This document shows positions 1 to 11,717 of a stretch of DNA of 64,000 bases, in pieces. The stretch's first letter is position 1. Each line of letters begins with the position of its first letter. The position numbers and the translations under genes are program-made. The notes under the pieces were generated by a model. That model saw only the letters and a program-made list of their open reading frames with translations, was not told the origin of the DNA and searched no databases. The DNA comes from Gnetum montanum (lineage: Eukaryota; Streptophyta; Gnetopsida; Gnetales; Gnetaceae). Location: contig MNCI01022394.1 of assembly GCA_015680685.1 (NCBI GenBank), forward strand, positions 64,411 through 128,410, read 5' to 3'.

Positions 1-1000
1 TTGGGATAGAAGAGCATGGGAGCATGTGGTACTAGTCCAAGGCTTTCTCTATCAGAGACATAGCAAAGATGTGGATGATTGTGTGTGGCCATTATTGCAA
101 AAGAAGGGACTTAGATCTAAACGTTACAAGAAGCGCATTGGGCTCACCCTCCCTATTGTATTTTGTGAACTAGGGGAGTGGCATCCTAGGGGGTAACGTT
201 AGCATGGGGACTGCCAAGCTGATGGGATCATCATGGTAGAAATTCATGACTTGCACCATGTCAGAACCGATAGTTTTGAGATGTCGAACCTCTTTATTAA
301 GGGTCTAGATAAGTTGAAATGCTTGATCCAGACCCGAGGGCACTATAGATGGTTGGGGAGCTAGAGGGGCAGCTCCCATTGGCGGCATGATAGGGATAGT
401 AGCCTGGCTCATAGGCAGCGCCATTGGGGAAACCCCTACGAAGGGTGTTGCTAGTGTTGTCCACCACCTAGTGGATGATGCTATTGGAGCAGCGGCCGTT
501 GGTGGTGCTACGGGGTTGGTCTTTTGTGTGACTAGTGAGGCAGACTAGAGTCCCACACTTGGTTGTACCATTTCCAGGATTTGGTACATTTGGTGGTGAG
601 AATAGTAGGACATTTGTAAAGGTTGTGAAATAGGGGGAAAGTGAATGGGGTTCACCATGTGGTTGGGGGTGGACCCGCCGCTGATGGCGGAATAGGTGTA
701 GATGTCGGAATGGATGCAAAAGTTGTATGCAACTATGATGTAGGTACGGTGTGGACGTAAGGTAGGGTAGCCATGATTGGTGCATGGTACGATGTAGGGA
801 TGGATTGGAGAATAGATTACGGGGGGAGAAGGGGTGTAGTGCCTAAAAATAAGATAGGGGAATAGGCATGTTGATACACCGAAGGTATGGCATGGCTACC
901 CATTGTCGATGAAAGTGCGGGTTGCGACAGATTAGAGGTAATCACAAAGGGAGTAGTTGTGAATAGTGGGTTTGACTAGAAGGATAGAGAGGGAGGGATA
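1..1000 (-). pseudogene. gag remnant of element A
   Basis: No long frame is open. The stretch matches element B gag at the DNA level: the shared blocks around 40-100 and 4480-4545 carry the same TATCAGAGACAT word, and 440-560 matches 4880-4965. The strand and order (capsid-like part on the left, Pro/Gln-rich N terminus to the right near 500-780) agree with gag of the Tat lineage as seen better in element C. Many stops and indels are present. The leader between about 1000 and 1660 shows no gene. Confidence 0.6.
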
Positions 1001-1663
1001 GTTGTAGGATTAGTTTGATCCCCATCCTTAGACTAGGAATCTAGGTCCTCTTGGCCATCCTGAAATGCCTCATCATAGTGAGATGTCATGTATCGGTGCT
1101 CCCTAGGCCTACTTATCCATATCTACTAATCTAAGATCCATCAATACATTTGCGTTAAAGGAATGAAAATGCCAGGAGTAGGGATAAATTTGCTCCCATT
1201 ATGGTAAAGGGACTCAAAGTGACATTTATCTTCAAGTTCATGGGTAGCTAAGGGTAGATTTGCCTAGACCTTAGCGTAGAGAAAATTGTAAAGCTCAAAT
1301 TGTTGTGCCATGCTCTCAGGTGACTAGTTTTGGATCCTGAGAGATTGACGTAGTTCTTACACTGGGCTAAGCTGTTGCTTAGCACCTATGATTCCCTGAA
1401 CCTAAAAGGAGACCTCAATGTTGGAGGTAGCAATAGCGGTGCTTGAGGAAATCATTTTTGTAAAGCTAAAAATGGCTTTTGAGCAAGAAAAATAGAGATT
1501 AGAAGGTGATAAGAGGATTTCTGTCCTGTAGGGTTCCAAATGCACTATCATTGCAACTAGCTTGTACCACACAGTGCATAAACAACTACAAGGATGTCAT
1601 GTTTACGCTGATAGGTAACGGGGTATAGAGAACATCCAAGACTATTCATGAAGTACTAAAAGG

Positions 1664-1680
1664 CCTTCCTTCTAGCACCA
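1664..1680 (-). other. Primer binding site of element A
   Basis: The minus strand reads TGGTGCTAGAAGGAAGG, five bases from the LTR edge. The sites of elements C and H read TGGCTCTAGAAGGAGGG, so this looks like the same site after a few substitutions. It begins with TGG, the complement of a tRNA CCA end. Confidence 0.7.
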
Positions 1681-1685
1681 AAAAC

Positions 1686-3310
1686 TATAGTGACTAAAAA
1701 TGTTAATGGCTGGAAACATCAAGAGGTTGTCGGGTGAACAGTTCAACAACCTTGGATTCATGTGAGGGCTGTGATGGATAAAATGGAAATGGGGCACCTT
1801 GAATGGTCTAGTCAATTAGACAAGGACTTAATCGATGTAACTTAAACTTACATGAATGTTGATTTAATTACGAGATATGCGAGGAAAAACTGATGATTAA
1901 TAAATGTAGGAATGCAAAAAATAATGTTGAACAACAATAACAATGAAGAAATAATAGAATAATCTAGGGTAAGGAAATGCATCATTGCAAAATTGCGGGT
2001 TCGATTCTCTTCCTAGGTTGAAGTGTACAACACATTATACAATGTTGGAGGTGCATAGAGAGTTCAAGAATGACCAGAACACTCAAAATGTGCCAACTAT
2101 GCTTTTGAGTGTGAACTTAAAAGCCAATCATGCAAAGATGCCAATGGAAAGAGCCAATGCCAAATGCCAAGACAAAATGCCAACGATTGCCAAACTTGCC
2201 AACAACAAGTTTTGCCAACCCTTTGAGCATTACTCGTCAGGGTATTTATAGGGCTAAGAGAAAGTGAGAAATGAGGCCTAGATGCCATGTTTCCTAGACC
2301 CACGAGATGCTAACGTGCCCACACTGGAAAGATGTGCAAAACCAACTATGAACCAGCTACGCTGCAACCATGTTGTCGAGATTGGAGATGCTGGAATCAG
2401 GTGTGCCAACAATGCAAGCAAAAAATGAAGCACACTGATGTAGTGTATTTTCTTGCTACACTATGCTATGCTATGTAGCATAGCACATTGGTGTAGCATA
2501 ACTACTTGCTATGCTATGCTAAGCTATGTAGCGTAGCACAGCGTAGCCGCCAGTTTGAAAAAGAAACTTACATTGAGGTCACTAGCTTTTGCTGAAAGCC
2601 TTGGCTCATGCAAGGTTAACTTTTGAAGCATTTTATTTATTTGCATTCTTTCCTACTCTATGCTATGCTATGTAGCATAGTATACTGTAGCAGCCGATGT
2701 AACTTGCATTTCTATTAAAATAGTGGGACTTTACGAGAAAACTTTGCCTATGGTTCAAATGCTAACTGGGACATGGTAATTTTGGAAGCCACAATGCCTT
2801 AGATGAAATCCTTTTGCCAAAGTGGCTTGGTAGAGGAGTCTTTGCATGTTTCAACCTTGCTACGTTGTGCTATGCTATGTAGTGTAACATAGTGTAGCAC
2901 TCTGTGTTGGCTAAATTTTGGCTTTGCCTTGCGTGAACATCTTGCTAAAGCTTGTAGTCGGACACTTGTTTAATTTTTCAAAGGCCTGCTACACTATGCA
3001 ACATAGCGTAGTGTAGTAGAATTTCCTACTAGAAAACTTGGAAAACTATTTTATTCCTCCTGAGCATCATTGACAACTCCTAGCATGGTTTTTGAGTAAA
3101 TTGTCAGCCAGGTGAATTGTCCAAGTGGGCAGGCTAGAGAGTCCATTGAGCCTATCAGCTCTGGAGATAGAAAACTTGTCAAACTAAATAGTCTACCATG
3201 AGTGCCTAAATTTTCTGCCAAACTTTCATGAGGCTACACTTGTGGAAATGTTTGCCTTAGTTCCAAGACCCTGGTGAAGTAAGAGTGCATCGAAATTTTA
3301 TGGTGTTTCA
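1686..3310 (-). repeat. 5' LTR of element A
   Basis: The inner edge lies five bases beyond the PBS. The outer edge ends in ATTTTATGGTGTTTCA, nearly the same as the outer LTR edge of element C (ATTTTGTGGTGTTTCA). The body aligns with LTR B (24519-26644). It holds four clusters of palindromic GCTATG/CATAGC words, near 2441-2535, 2655-2690, 2855-2905 and 2980-3020. No gene is seen; short open frames inside are chance. Confidence 0.75.
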
Positions 3311-4969
3311 ACACCTTAATGATGAATGATTTCTGTGGTGTTGGTGTAATAGGTAGTGCAACTTTGAGCAAAAAGGATGCAGGGGTGGATGTCTGAGGAG
3401 GAACGTTAAGGATGAATGGTTGTTGTGATGTCATTTTTATTGTTTTTGAGGTTGCTACATTATGGGTAGGCACATGCACCATAAATGGTTGCTGTGGTGG
3501 TTTTGGATTATTGTCAATGCCAATCGTGTTGATGGTATACCCCACATTGTTGGTGTTTAGGGAGTCTTTGTACACATGCATGCATTGATTTTTAGGATGG
3601 ATAGGATTGCTTTCGTCCAAGATCAATTTCCCCTCATCAATCATCCATTGGATGTCATCTTTCAGTGCTAGATAGTAGTTTGTATCATGACCACAGAGTT
3701 GATGGTAGTTATAGAAATGTTCCAGCCTAAACTTTTTAGGAACTAGAGGCTTGTTGGGCATAGCCAAGGATGGGTTGCTAAGAAGCTTGCAGTACCATTG
3801 ATGACATTTAATCACTTCATCTTACATCCATTTATGCTATATAGATCCATCTCCCAATAGTTTCTTTAGAAGTTTTGAAGGCTTAACGGGTAAAGAGGTG
3901 TATTTGGAGCACTCCTTACATTTGATGTTCGGCTTAGGCTTGGTTGATGCCTCAAGTGCTAATGTTGAGGGTTGACTGGTGTTACTTGAGCTAGATGTGG
4001 CATTAGCAGGTGCTATGGCTGCATTTTTGTTGTTGCTATTATTGGGCTTGGTCTTGTTGGCCACAACGGCCACCATGGTTGTTGTAGCCTTGCCCTTCTC
4101 TTTGTCCTTTTTGATGTATAAGTATTTGTATGTAATAGGCCTATTCTTTGCTAGCTTCAACCACATCTTGGATGCTCTTGATCTGAGTGAAGGCTTGACT
4201 GAGGGAGTGCAGGGCTAGGTAGTAAAGCTTTGACTTAATAAATTCATTTACTACCCCCTTGAAGATGGCCAACAAGTGGGCCTCAGTGATAGGCTCGCTT
4301 ATCTCATTCAAGGTGGCACTCCACCGCTGTATGAATCTTTGCACAAACTCTAGTAGATCTTGCTTAATGCTCATCACCTGGTCCAGCATGACCTCTAGTT
4401 TCAAGATATACTTGAAGCGGGTCATGAACTAACTCAGCATCTCCTACAAAGTTGAGATAGAGGCACATGGGAGTGCACAGTACTAGTCTAGAGATTTTCT
4501 TATCAGAGACATGGCAAAGACACAGATGATGGTGTGTGGCCATTTTTTCAATAGTAGAGATTCAAATCTAAATGTTACCAAATGTGCATTGGGATCACCT
4601 TCCCCATTGTATTTCATAAATTGGGAGAGTGGCATCCTAGGGGGCAATGTAAGCATGGGAACAATTAGGCTGATGGGGTTGTCATGGTAAAAATACATGA
4701 CCTATACCATGTCAGAACTAGTGACTTTGAGACATTTGATTTCTTCAGTGAGGACTTGGATAAGTTAAAAAGCATGATCCAGACCCAGGGGAGTTATAGA
4801 TAGTTGCGAGGCTACTTGAGTAGCCATCATATGTGATGCTATTGGTGGCATTGTAGGGGTAGTGGCCTCACCCGTGGGGGATGCTGCTAGTGCCACTCCT
4901 GCAAATGTTGTTGCTTTGGTGGTCCACCACCCACTGGATGGTGTTGTTGGGATGATGACCACTAGTGGT
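3311..4969 (-). pseudogene. gag (distal two thirds) of element B
   Basis: Gag packages the element's RNA in virus-like particles. From right to left the pieces are a capsid-like domain at about 4141-4700 (with LEFVQRFIQRWSATLNEI, close to the element C copy LEPVQKFIQRWSATFNEL), a Thr/Ser/Asn-rich linker at 3837-4166, and a nucleocapsid-like motif HFYNYHQLCGHDTNYYLALK at about 3700. A linker with repeated short motifs follows (PFMVHVP, PFILNVP, SFIIKV). Frames change between pieces and several stops are present. The left end is cut at 3310 by the LTR of A. Family assignment to the Tat lineage rests on similarity to element C. Confidence 0.75.
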
Positions 4970-6346
4970 TGTACCGTCTGAAATCGTCGGTCTCCAGCTG
5001 GAAGGAAACAAAGACATAGAGATCTCTGGACATGCATAGAAGACCCTACCTTCGCTTGAGGGCAAGCTAGAATTAACGAAGGTAGAGTACCTTAAGTGGT
5101 CTGCAAGCGAATCAGGCAAGGATTTCCCCAAACGTACACCGAGATGCTATATGCTGGGTTATATGTAAACAACGTAACAGATGTAAAACCAAACGTAAAC
5201 AGCGTAACTGGTGTAAACAAAGCATAAAAGTATGAGGGTGTAAATAGTAAACATGCAACAATTAATGAAAAACTGTAATAGATTTTAGGAAGAAAATGTA
5301 GCAATATTATTGCAAAGTGAGAGTTACAATGCATCGGTCTAACGCAGTTGTGGCTTTGACACAAGGCAAACAAATAGCCCCGGTGGATGCAAGGATGACT
5401 ATGTGCTGGTTCAAACTGCAAGCATAGCGTAGAGGCTGTATGCTCAGCGTACAGGGTTGAGATCCAGTGTATAAGGTTTTTGTGCTCTAGTTCTTAGCGT
5501 CTCTATTTTTCTTTCTGGTTTGCTCAAAATTGCCAACCCTGATCTAAATAAAAATTGGGGTTTTTATACAAGTTTAGACTCGAATTGGATGACACGTGGT
5601 GCATTGACTTGGTGTAGAAGAATGAAATATTACAAGTGTACAACGTGCTGCATCTATTGGGTGATACGCTGGGCATATACGCTGTATTTGCTGGGTGTAT
5701 ACGCTATATCTGTTGGGCATATACATTGGGTTTGCTGGGCATATATGCTAGGTTTGCAGGATGTACACGCTTAGTGTATGGACTCCAAAATGCAAACTGC
5801 TAATGCCTGATGATCGCTCTGTTCATGTGAGTTGATGCTCTGTACAAAATTTTTGCTCTGCAGTACTGTCTCCATGCCGTCTTCAAGGATTGCATGTCAG
5901 GTGTATACACCAGTCATACATGCTGAGTATACATGTGAGGCGTATATGCTGGGTGTATACGCTATGAATGTTGGGTGTATATGCTGTGAATGTTGAGTGT
6001 ATACGTTGTGCCTGTTGGGCGTATACGTTGGGCATAGACGCTGAGAATATTGGGCGTATACGCTAGGAATATATTCTGTTGATGCAAACTTGGGCATATA
6101 CACTGGGTGTATACACTGAGCATGTGTACTTAGTGAAAACTAAGTATTTTGAGCTTAAAAGTTGCTATTTCTGATAGCAGATGTTGCCATGGTCATTGGG
6201 GGCTCCCAGGGATCTGCTCCTTGTTGAGTTCGACCCTACCTGGAACTGTCTGCAGGGCCCTCAAGCGTTAGTCATGTTAGGGAGTGTCATGACTTGACTC
6301 GATTCTTGTTGGAGAAGTACTAAGCTTGAAATTTTGTGGTGTTTCA
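4970..6346 (-). repeat. 3' LTR of element C
   Basis: It matches 21918-23224 over its whole length with many substitutions and indels. In plus-strand reading it starts TGTACCGTCTGAAATCG and ends GTGGTGTTTCA. The part at about 5640-6120 is filled with variants of a roughly 20-base unit built on GCGTATACGC. Open frames in this stretch follow the repeat and are not genes. Confidence 0.88.
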
Positions 6347-6350
6347 TTGG

Positions 6351-6359
6351 CCCCTCTTT
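6351..6359 (-). other. Polypurine tract of element C
   Basis: The minus strand reads AAAGAGGGG, then CCAA, then the LTR start TGAAACACC. The position directly upstream of the 3' LTR is where second-strand priming occurs in LTR retrotransposons. Confidence 0.75.
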
Positions 6360-7589
6360 GTTGATGCTTGGAGGAATCGACCCAAGAAGCATCGACAAAA
6401 AAAATGCAAAACACCACAAGCAACTTGGTAGAACTATTGTCTGTTGGCACTTGACCAGACGTTATCACACCGCATTCAGTAGTACATGGGATTTTGGGAA
6501 GTGACATTTGTTGCAGGATAGGGAAATGGAGATTATGGGGATTAGGGATAGTTCCAGGGGTTGTGCATGGTGAAAGGAATGCTCTGGTATGTATACGGGT
6601 CATATTGGTCCTTGTCAATAGCCATTGTTTAGCAGACTTGGAACCAAGACATGAGGTGTACGTTCTTTGGCAGAACAAGATTCTTGTTTAGTATTTTAAG
6701 AGGACTTGTTGACACAACCAAAGCCACATGATCATGTGTTACGTTCTTTGGAGGAACAGGGCCCTTGTTTAGTGTTTAGGTGGGGCCTGTTGGCGGAGAG
6801 CCAAAGCCACGCAACGGGATGTTTCTTAATTATTTTAGACATGAGCATTTACTTTCGAGGTAACTGCCATCCCATCTTGTGTTTTATGTGGGAAGGGACG
6901 ATGTTTTCTTTTTTTTTGTGTGTTCTTATGCTCATGCTCAAATGCCATTTTGTGGGTTGCAACCGCTTAAGAGTGGCGTAGTATGCAATGATATGTTCGA
7001 TGTTTCGAGCTGTACCAGATGTGTTCAGGATGTAACCAGGTATAAGATGTTGAGGGATAGGATATGAAATGGGAGATGTACTAGTGAATGGTTTGATTTA
7101 GTCTTGTCACATGCTGTGAACAACGTCTCACCTTGCTGCTTATGACGAAGTGCATTCTTGTATGAACACCTCTGAGTGTCATCCTACAAACACAACTCCA
7201 AGAGGACAAGAAAACCATGAGTGAGTAAGCAAGCTTAGACTTAAATAGCTTATGATGAAATAGAGGCACCGGATGAGATTTGAGGCACTGTATATGAATG
7301 GCAGTAGTGTTGTTAGGGTCGGCCGATGATGAGCGATGCAGCGATTTTGATGAAGTTTGAATGCAGCCATAGATTGAGGAACCAGAGATGAAACTTCCAG
7401 TTTATAGTCTTACCGGACTATCGTGGGTTAGTTTTATGTCATGACCTGTTGGACATTTCCCATTTAGCGTCATGGTGGATGGTACGTTGCCAGTTTCTAG
7501 TCTTGGCGGACTGTGAAGAGGCAAACCAGTTTATAGTCTTAGCGGACTTTGGTGGATGAGACTGTGGCAGTTTACTATTGTGAAGGACA
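6360..7589 (-). repeat. 3' untranslated region of element C, with an 82-bp duplication
   Basis: No gene is seen between integrase and the 3' LTR. At 6659-6822 a segment of about 82 bp beginning TACGTTCTTTGG occurs twice in tandem with moderate divergence. Single CAGTTTATAGTCTTACCGG-like units appear from about 7400, leading into the array to the right. Confidence 0.6.
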
Positions 7590-7885
7590 GGTGCTAGTTT
7601 ATTGTCATTGCGAACACTCTATGGTATCATTTTATCGTCATGATGCCAGGATGAGTTGTGGTATCAGTTTACCGTTGTGATGCCAGGACTATTCTATGGT
7701 ATCAGTTTATCATCATGATTCCAGGACGAGCTGTGGTATTAGTTTACCGTCATGGTTCTAGGACAATCTGTGGTATTAGTTTACCATCATGATGCTAGGA
7801 CTATTCTATGGTATTAGTTTACCATCATGATTCCAGGACGAGCTGTGGTATCAGTTTACCGTCATGATTCCAGGATGACTTTAAG
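7590..7885 (-). repeat. 37-bp tandem array, about seven units
   Basis: The word GGTATYAGTTTACCRTCATG recurs with GGTAT at 7623, 7660, 7698, 7735, 7772, 7810 and 7847, so the period is 37-38 bp. It lies between integrase and the 3' LTR, a position where Tat/Ogre elements of angiosperms are known to carry variable tandem repeats that can seed satellites. Confidence 0.85.
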
Positions 7886-7945
7886 TACAAGGTCACGTTC
7901 CTTGATATGACGCTTGTGAACGTCGTATCGATGACGTTGTCGTTT

Positions 7946-8798
7946 TCACTTTTGGTACCATTCAATCTGATTGAGTGCACGTATGCGTTCCTCCTCTACC
8001 GAGTCCAAGTCAATGATGCGTAGCTGATTATTTTGCCCTTCGTTGAGGAGTCCGGAGAGTGTGATCCTTAATGACGGTACCTGTAATTCCAAGGGTAAAA
8101 CAACTTCTGAACCATAAACAAGACTATAAGGTGTTTTACTTGTTGAAGTTCGATGCATAGTACGATAACCCCACAGTGCGTATACCAGCTACTCGTGCCA
8201 TCTTTTCTTGCTTTGGGTAAGCATCTTTTTGAGTACTGTAATAATGGTTTTATTTGTGGCCTTTGCTTGCCCATTGCTTTGAGGGTAGTAAGGGGATGAA
8301 AATGAGTTTTTAATCCCCAGACTTTCACAAAAAAATTTGGTTTTGGCACTGTTGAATTGTGGCCCGTTATCGGTGATGACGGTCATGGGGATGCCAAAAT
8401 GGATCACAATGTTTTCAAGAATGAAGTTTCATACTTGTTTAGATGTGGTTTTTTGAAGGGGCACAGCTTCTGCCCACTCCATGAAATATTCTGTCACGGT
8501 TATGATGAAGCTGTGCCCTGCAGAAGATGAGGGTGTTATTGGTCCGATAAGGTCTAACCCCCACTTTTGAAAGGGCCATGTGATTTGCGTTGTATGCAAC
8601 TCATTTGGTGGGACATGGATCAGATTACTATGTCTTTGACAGGTACTACATGTTTTAGCCTTGGATAGACAGTCATACTCCATGTGTGGCCAATAATAGC
8701 CTAAGCGTCTTATTTTCATTGCCATTGCTTTCGGTGCTATGTGTCCTCCGCATAGTCCGTCGTGTACTTGCTCAACGATGGTTTGGGCATCGGTGCTA
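7946..8798 (-). pseudogene. Integrase of element C
   Basis: Integrase inserts the cDNA into the host genome. Pieces in one frame are 8429-8725 (zinc-binding part with CSTCQRH, then the core start WGLDLIGPI with the first catalytic Asp), 8189-8407 (VITDNGPQFNS with the second Asp) and 7946-8158 (C-terminal part with SLVYGSEVVLPLE). They are separated by in-frame stops at 8429 and 8189. The third acidic residue is replaced: the sequence reads SNGQAKATNK where the family has Glu, so codon 8261-8263 is AAG. One frameshift separates this frame from the RNase H frame, between 8726 and 8799. Confidence 0.88.
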
Positions 8799-9450
8799 CT
8801 AACGCATGTTAGCAGTATGCCTTCGTAGGATCAACGACACTAGTGCATATTTCCGAGAACACTTTCGTACCGCGTCTCTTTGTGCATTCGTTAAGTGTTG
8901 CGGTGTTTCACCACGTAGAAGGTACTCCTTTATATCGTCATACCATTCTACCACGTGTGTTGTGCTAACGGATGCAATTGGCAATGTATCGAGAGTGTCG
9001 GTTATGGGTTTAGCACAACTGATTATGGAGCTTGGCAATGTATGAAACATGTCGGGTGATATGTTTAGCGCTAGCGTAGCCAGTGCATTTGCAATGGTAT
9101 TATCATTTCTGGGGATATGTTGCACGTCGATTTTTTCAAATCGCTTCATTAAGTATGTGGCTAAGTCACAGTATGGTTGAAAATGTTGCGCTTTGCACGT
9201 GTAAATATCGGTGACTTGGTTCAAAACCAGTTGTGAGTCTCCTTTGACCACAAGTCGTGTGATGTCTGAAGCTAGTACTGCCATGAGACCTCTAAGGAGA
9301 CCTTCGTATTCTGCTACATTATTGGTACAGTGAAAGTCGAAGCGATAAGCAAAGGGTCAGATCTCCCTGGAGGGATAGGTGATGATGGCGGTAGCACTTC
9401 CTCCTCGAGAGGTGGATGCTCCATCGAAGTTCAAAATAGCATCGTAGTCA
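8799..9450 (-). pseudogene. Archaeal-type second RNase H of element C
   Basis: This second RNase H domain is diagnostic of the Tat lineage. It begins near 9450 with ILNFDGASTSRGG and continues with TNNVAEYEGLLRGL after an in-frame TGA at 9357-9359. It then carries VVKGDSQLVLNQVT and VQHIPRNDNTIANALA. The Asp of FDGA, the Glu of AEYEG and the Asp of GDSQLV fit the catalytic residues of the fold. The tail runs on towards integrase and stops at 8799-8801. Confidence 0.88.
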
Positions 9451-9968
9451 TCGGGCACTATGTCTATTGCACTCACATTTTCATCAGGGAACTCTGGCTC
9501 GATCATTGCTTGATCATGCGTTGGTGATATAGTTATTTGATTTGCTATGGCTTGACTTTTGACTGATGATTGTGCTATGTAATGTAGGTCAAACTCAGCT
9601 ATCATATCTTTCCAACAGGCTATTCTACTCGACTCATAAACGTTTCCTGTGATGGCTCTAAGCACATTATCCTTGTAGATTATGTTAACTTGATTATGGA
9701 AGAGGTAATGTCGCCATTTCTTTAAGGAAAAGGTAAGAGCTAGACATGACCTCTCCACCTCGTTATACTTCTTCTCATGGGCTACTAGTGCATGAATTAA
9801 GTAATAGATAGGGACTTCGGTCCCGTCATCTCGTTTCTGGCAAAGCATGAACGTGATTGACAAGTCTGAAGTGGCGTGGTAGATGTAAAATGGTTTATTA
9901 TTTTGAGGTGGATAAACTATGGCTAGTTGAACAAGTGCTACTTTAATATTGTCAAATGCTTCCTGGCA
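9451..9968 (-). pseudogene. First RNase H of element C
   Basis: This is the Ty3/gypsy RNase H, continuous in frame with the reverse transcriptase after a TAG at 9969-9971. Recognisable parts are the start around ATSDLSITFMLCQKRDD, then YLIHALVAHEKKYNEVERSC and the W-R-H-Y-L motif (KKWRHYLFHNQVNIIYKDN). No frameshift is seen within it. The linker at its C-terminal end leads directly into the archaeal-type domain. Confidence 0.85.
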
Positions 9969-10907
9969 CTATGGAGTCCATTCAAAATGGACGTTCTTGC
10001 GTAGCAAGTGGTTCATAGGTTTCAACTTGTCCATTAGTTTTTCTATGAAACACCTGATAAATTGTAATCTACCTTGTAGACCTCGGAGTTCGGTAAGGTT
10101 GCTAGGTGGTTTTAAGTTTGTAATGGCCTTAACTTTATCAAGGTCTAATCGTATCCCTACTTCTGAGGCTATGAATCTGAGCATTTTGCCTGTTTTGATG
10201 CTGAAGACACATTTCTTTGGGTTAAGTTTCATCTCATATTTTAAACAACGCTTTAATACTAAGTCAAGATCTTGTACATGTTGTTCCGATGTCTTCGATT
10301 TAACCATGATATCATCCACATAGTCGTTGAGCAAGCATAGCATGTAGTCGCTAAAAATGAATGTCATCGCCCTTTGATATATGGCCCCAGCGTTCTTGAG
10401 ACCGAAGGGAATCATTGTATAACAAAAGGTTCCCCAAGGTGTCATAAAGGTAGTCTGGAGCTGATGCTCTGGATTAATGCATATCTGGTTGTATCCTGAG
10501 AAGCCATGCATAAAAGATAATAGGGCATGCTTAGCAGTTGAGTCAACAAGTTGATTGATGTTGGGTAGGTGAAAATCATCTTTTATGGTTGCAACATTGA
10601 GATCCCGAAAGTCAATGCATAAGCGAATACTTCTGTTCTTTTTCGGGAAAATGACCATGTTGGATACCCAATCGGTGTAATAGACAGCCCGAATGAAACC
10701 AGCCTGATAAAGTTTGGTGATCTCATTGCAAACTGCCAATGCTACCTCAGGTTTAACCTTTCATGCCTTTTGTTTTACTAGCCTTAATTTTGGATCAAGG
10801 ATAATGTTGTGCTGGACGATTTGAGGATCTAACTCGGGCATGTCGGTGTAAGACCAAGCGAATGCTTTCATGTTGTTTTGAAGCACATCTTCTATGTCTT
10901 TGGCCAG
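9969..10907 (-). pseudogene. Reverse transcriptase of element C
   Basis: This domain copies the element RNA into DNA. The 256-residue open stretch 9969-10739 contains LCIDFRDLNVATIKDDF, SFMHGFSGYNQI, MIPFGLKNAGAIYQRAM and the active site YVDDIMVKSK, all intact. The N-terminal part upstream of 10739 carries AFAWSYTDMPELDPQIVQH, characteristic of the Tat/Athila group, and is separated by a TGA near 10759. All pieces share one frame. Confidence 0.92.
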
Positions 10908-11252
10908 TTAAGGTTGCAATAGTGTACTCAATTTTAATATTTCGGTTTCACCATCAAGCGTAACAATGTGAGTTTCAGTCGATAAGTCTTCAGTGATACT
11001 ATCGGCTTCTATGTCAAGAGATTTTATCATACCTTTGTAGCTATCTAGCATTTTTTTTGTTGAGGCTATGATTGTATCATCCATTGATGTACCTAAGCTA
11101 ATAGAGTTTATGTCGATTTCTCTTGTTATTTTTCCATATGGTCCATCGATGATCAAGGGTGTGGATAAGCGCTGAAAATCCATCGGGCTTGTTCCTGTCA
11201 ATAAACAGAGGGCAGAATGAGCTAACAGGTTTCGTTTCATGTTCCTTGGCAA
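10908..11252 (-). pseudogene. N-terminal linker of pol, element C
   Basis: This 114-codon open stretch is in the same frame as RT and directly upstream of it. It has no motif I recognise beyond DIEADSITEDLSTE-like acidic residues. It ends at its upstream side near 11252, where coding similarity stops and the 6-kb block begins. A minus-strand AG follows TTACATTGCCAAG near 11240 and could serve as a 3' splice site. Confidence 0.55.
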
Positions 11253-11279
11253 TGTAAATCATGTGTACATGTATGATGG

Positions 11280-11475
11280 TGGTTTATAGTCGCACCGGGA
11301 TGCAGGGAAATTTAAGGCCATACTGGGCCAAATGTGACAGTTTAAGGCCTTACCGGGCCGTGTGTGGCAATTTAAGGCCTTACTGGGCCATATGGGGGAG
11401 TTTGTGGCAGTTTAAGGCCTTACCGGGCTGTCTTGGCAGTTTAAGGCCATACCGGGCCAGATGCGTGGTTTGATG
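11280..11475. repeat. AGTTTAAGGCCTTACCGGGCC tandem array (left flank of the antisense block)
   Basis: About five units of roughly 30-45 bp share CAGTTTAAGGCCTTACCGGG. It sits exactly between the pol N terminus and the antisense gene. Its core AGTTTA word is shared with the arrays at 7590-7885 and 16920-17170. Confidence 0.8.
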
Positions 11476-11634
11476 ATGTCTAGTTGTCATCCAATTTGCA
11501 TCAGAGAATTCACGTCAAAACATTTAGTGTGGGCATGTGGTAGTGTTCATCTTGTTTTATATGTTTTTGTATTTTGTATTTTGAAGAATTTTAATTAATA
11601 TTAATAAAAGAAATAAAAAAGAAGCAAAATGCAA

Positions 11635-11705
11635 GGCGGCAGCGGCAGCGACGGCGGTGCGGCTCAGTGCTATATATAGCACAGGGGTGTCATTTGGAAA
11701 CACCA
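11635..11705 (+). promoter_or_regulatory. Probable promoter of the antisense gene
   Basis: A short GC-rich stretch (GGCGGCAGCGGCAGCGACGG, from about 11636) is followed by CTATATATAGC at 11670-11680. The TATA word is palindromic, but the only gene start at a fitting distance is on the plus strand, at 11995. A transcription start near 11705 would give a leader of about 290 bases. The call is an inference from position and sequence. Confidence 0.55.
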
Positions 11706-11717
11706 AACTCGAAGTGA

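Larger units (their letters stand above)
1..3310 (-). mobile_element. Element A: Tat-like Ty3/gypsy, 5' part (gag, leader, PBS, 5' LTR)
   Basis: This is a minus-strand LTR retrotransposon whose 3' part lies to the left of the window. From right to left it shows a 5' LTR (1686-3310), a PBS (1664-1680), a leader, and a gag remnant running off the left edge. Its gag, leader and LTR align by eye with element B: 1-480 resembles 4470-4920 and 1530-1850 resembles 24360-24680, so A and B are one family. Its right edge, ending in TGGTGTTTCA at 3301-3310, drops directly into the gag of B. This suggests that A inserted into B. Confidence 0.75.

Noticed and set aside
3979-4218. Plus-strand open frame with Leu-rich peptide
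   Set aside because: Shadow of the Asn/Thr-rich gag linker of element B on the minus strand.
5520-6103. Open frames in the LTR of element C on both strands
   Set aside because: They are read through GCGTATACGC repeat units, and both strands are open because the unit lacks stops in some frames. There is no non-repeat similarity.
7590-7885. Possible CRISPR-like array of 37-bp units
   Set aside because: The repeats are adjacent and degenerate with no unique spacers, lie in a plant retrotransposon, and are a tandem repeat of the 3' untranslated region.
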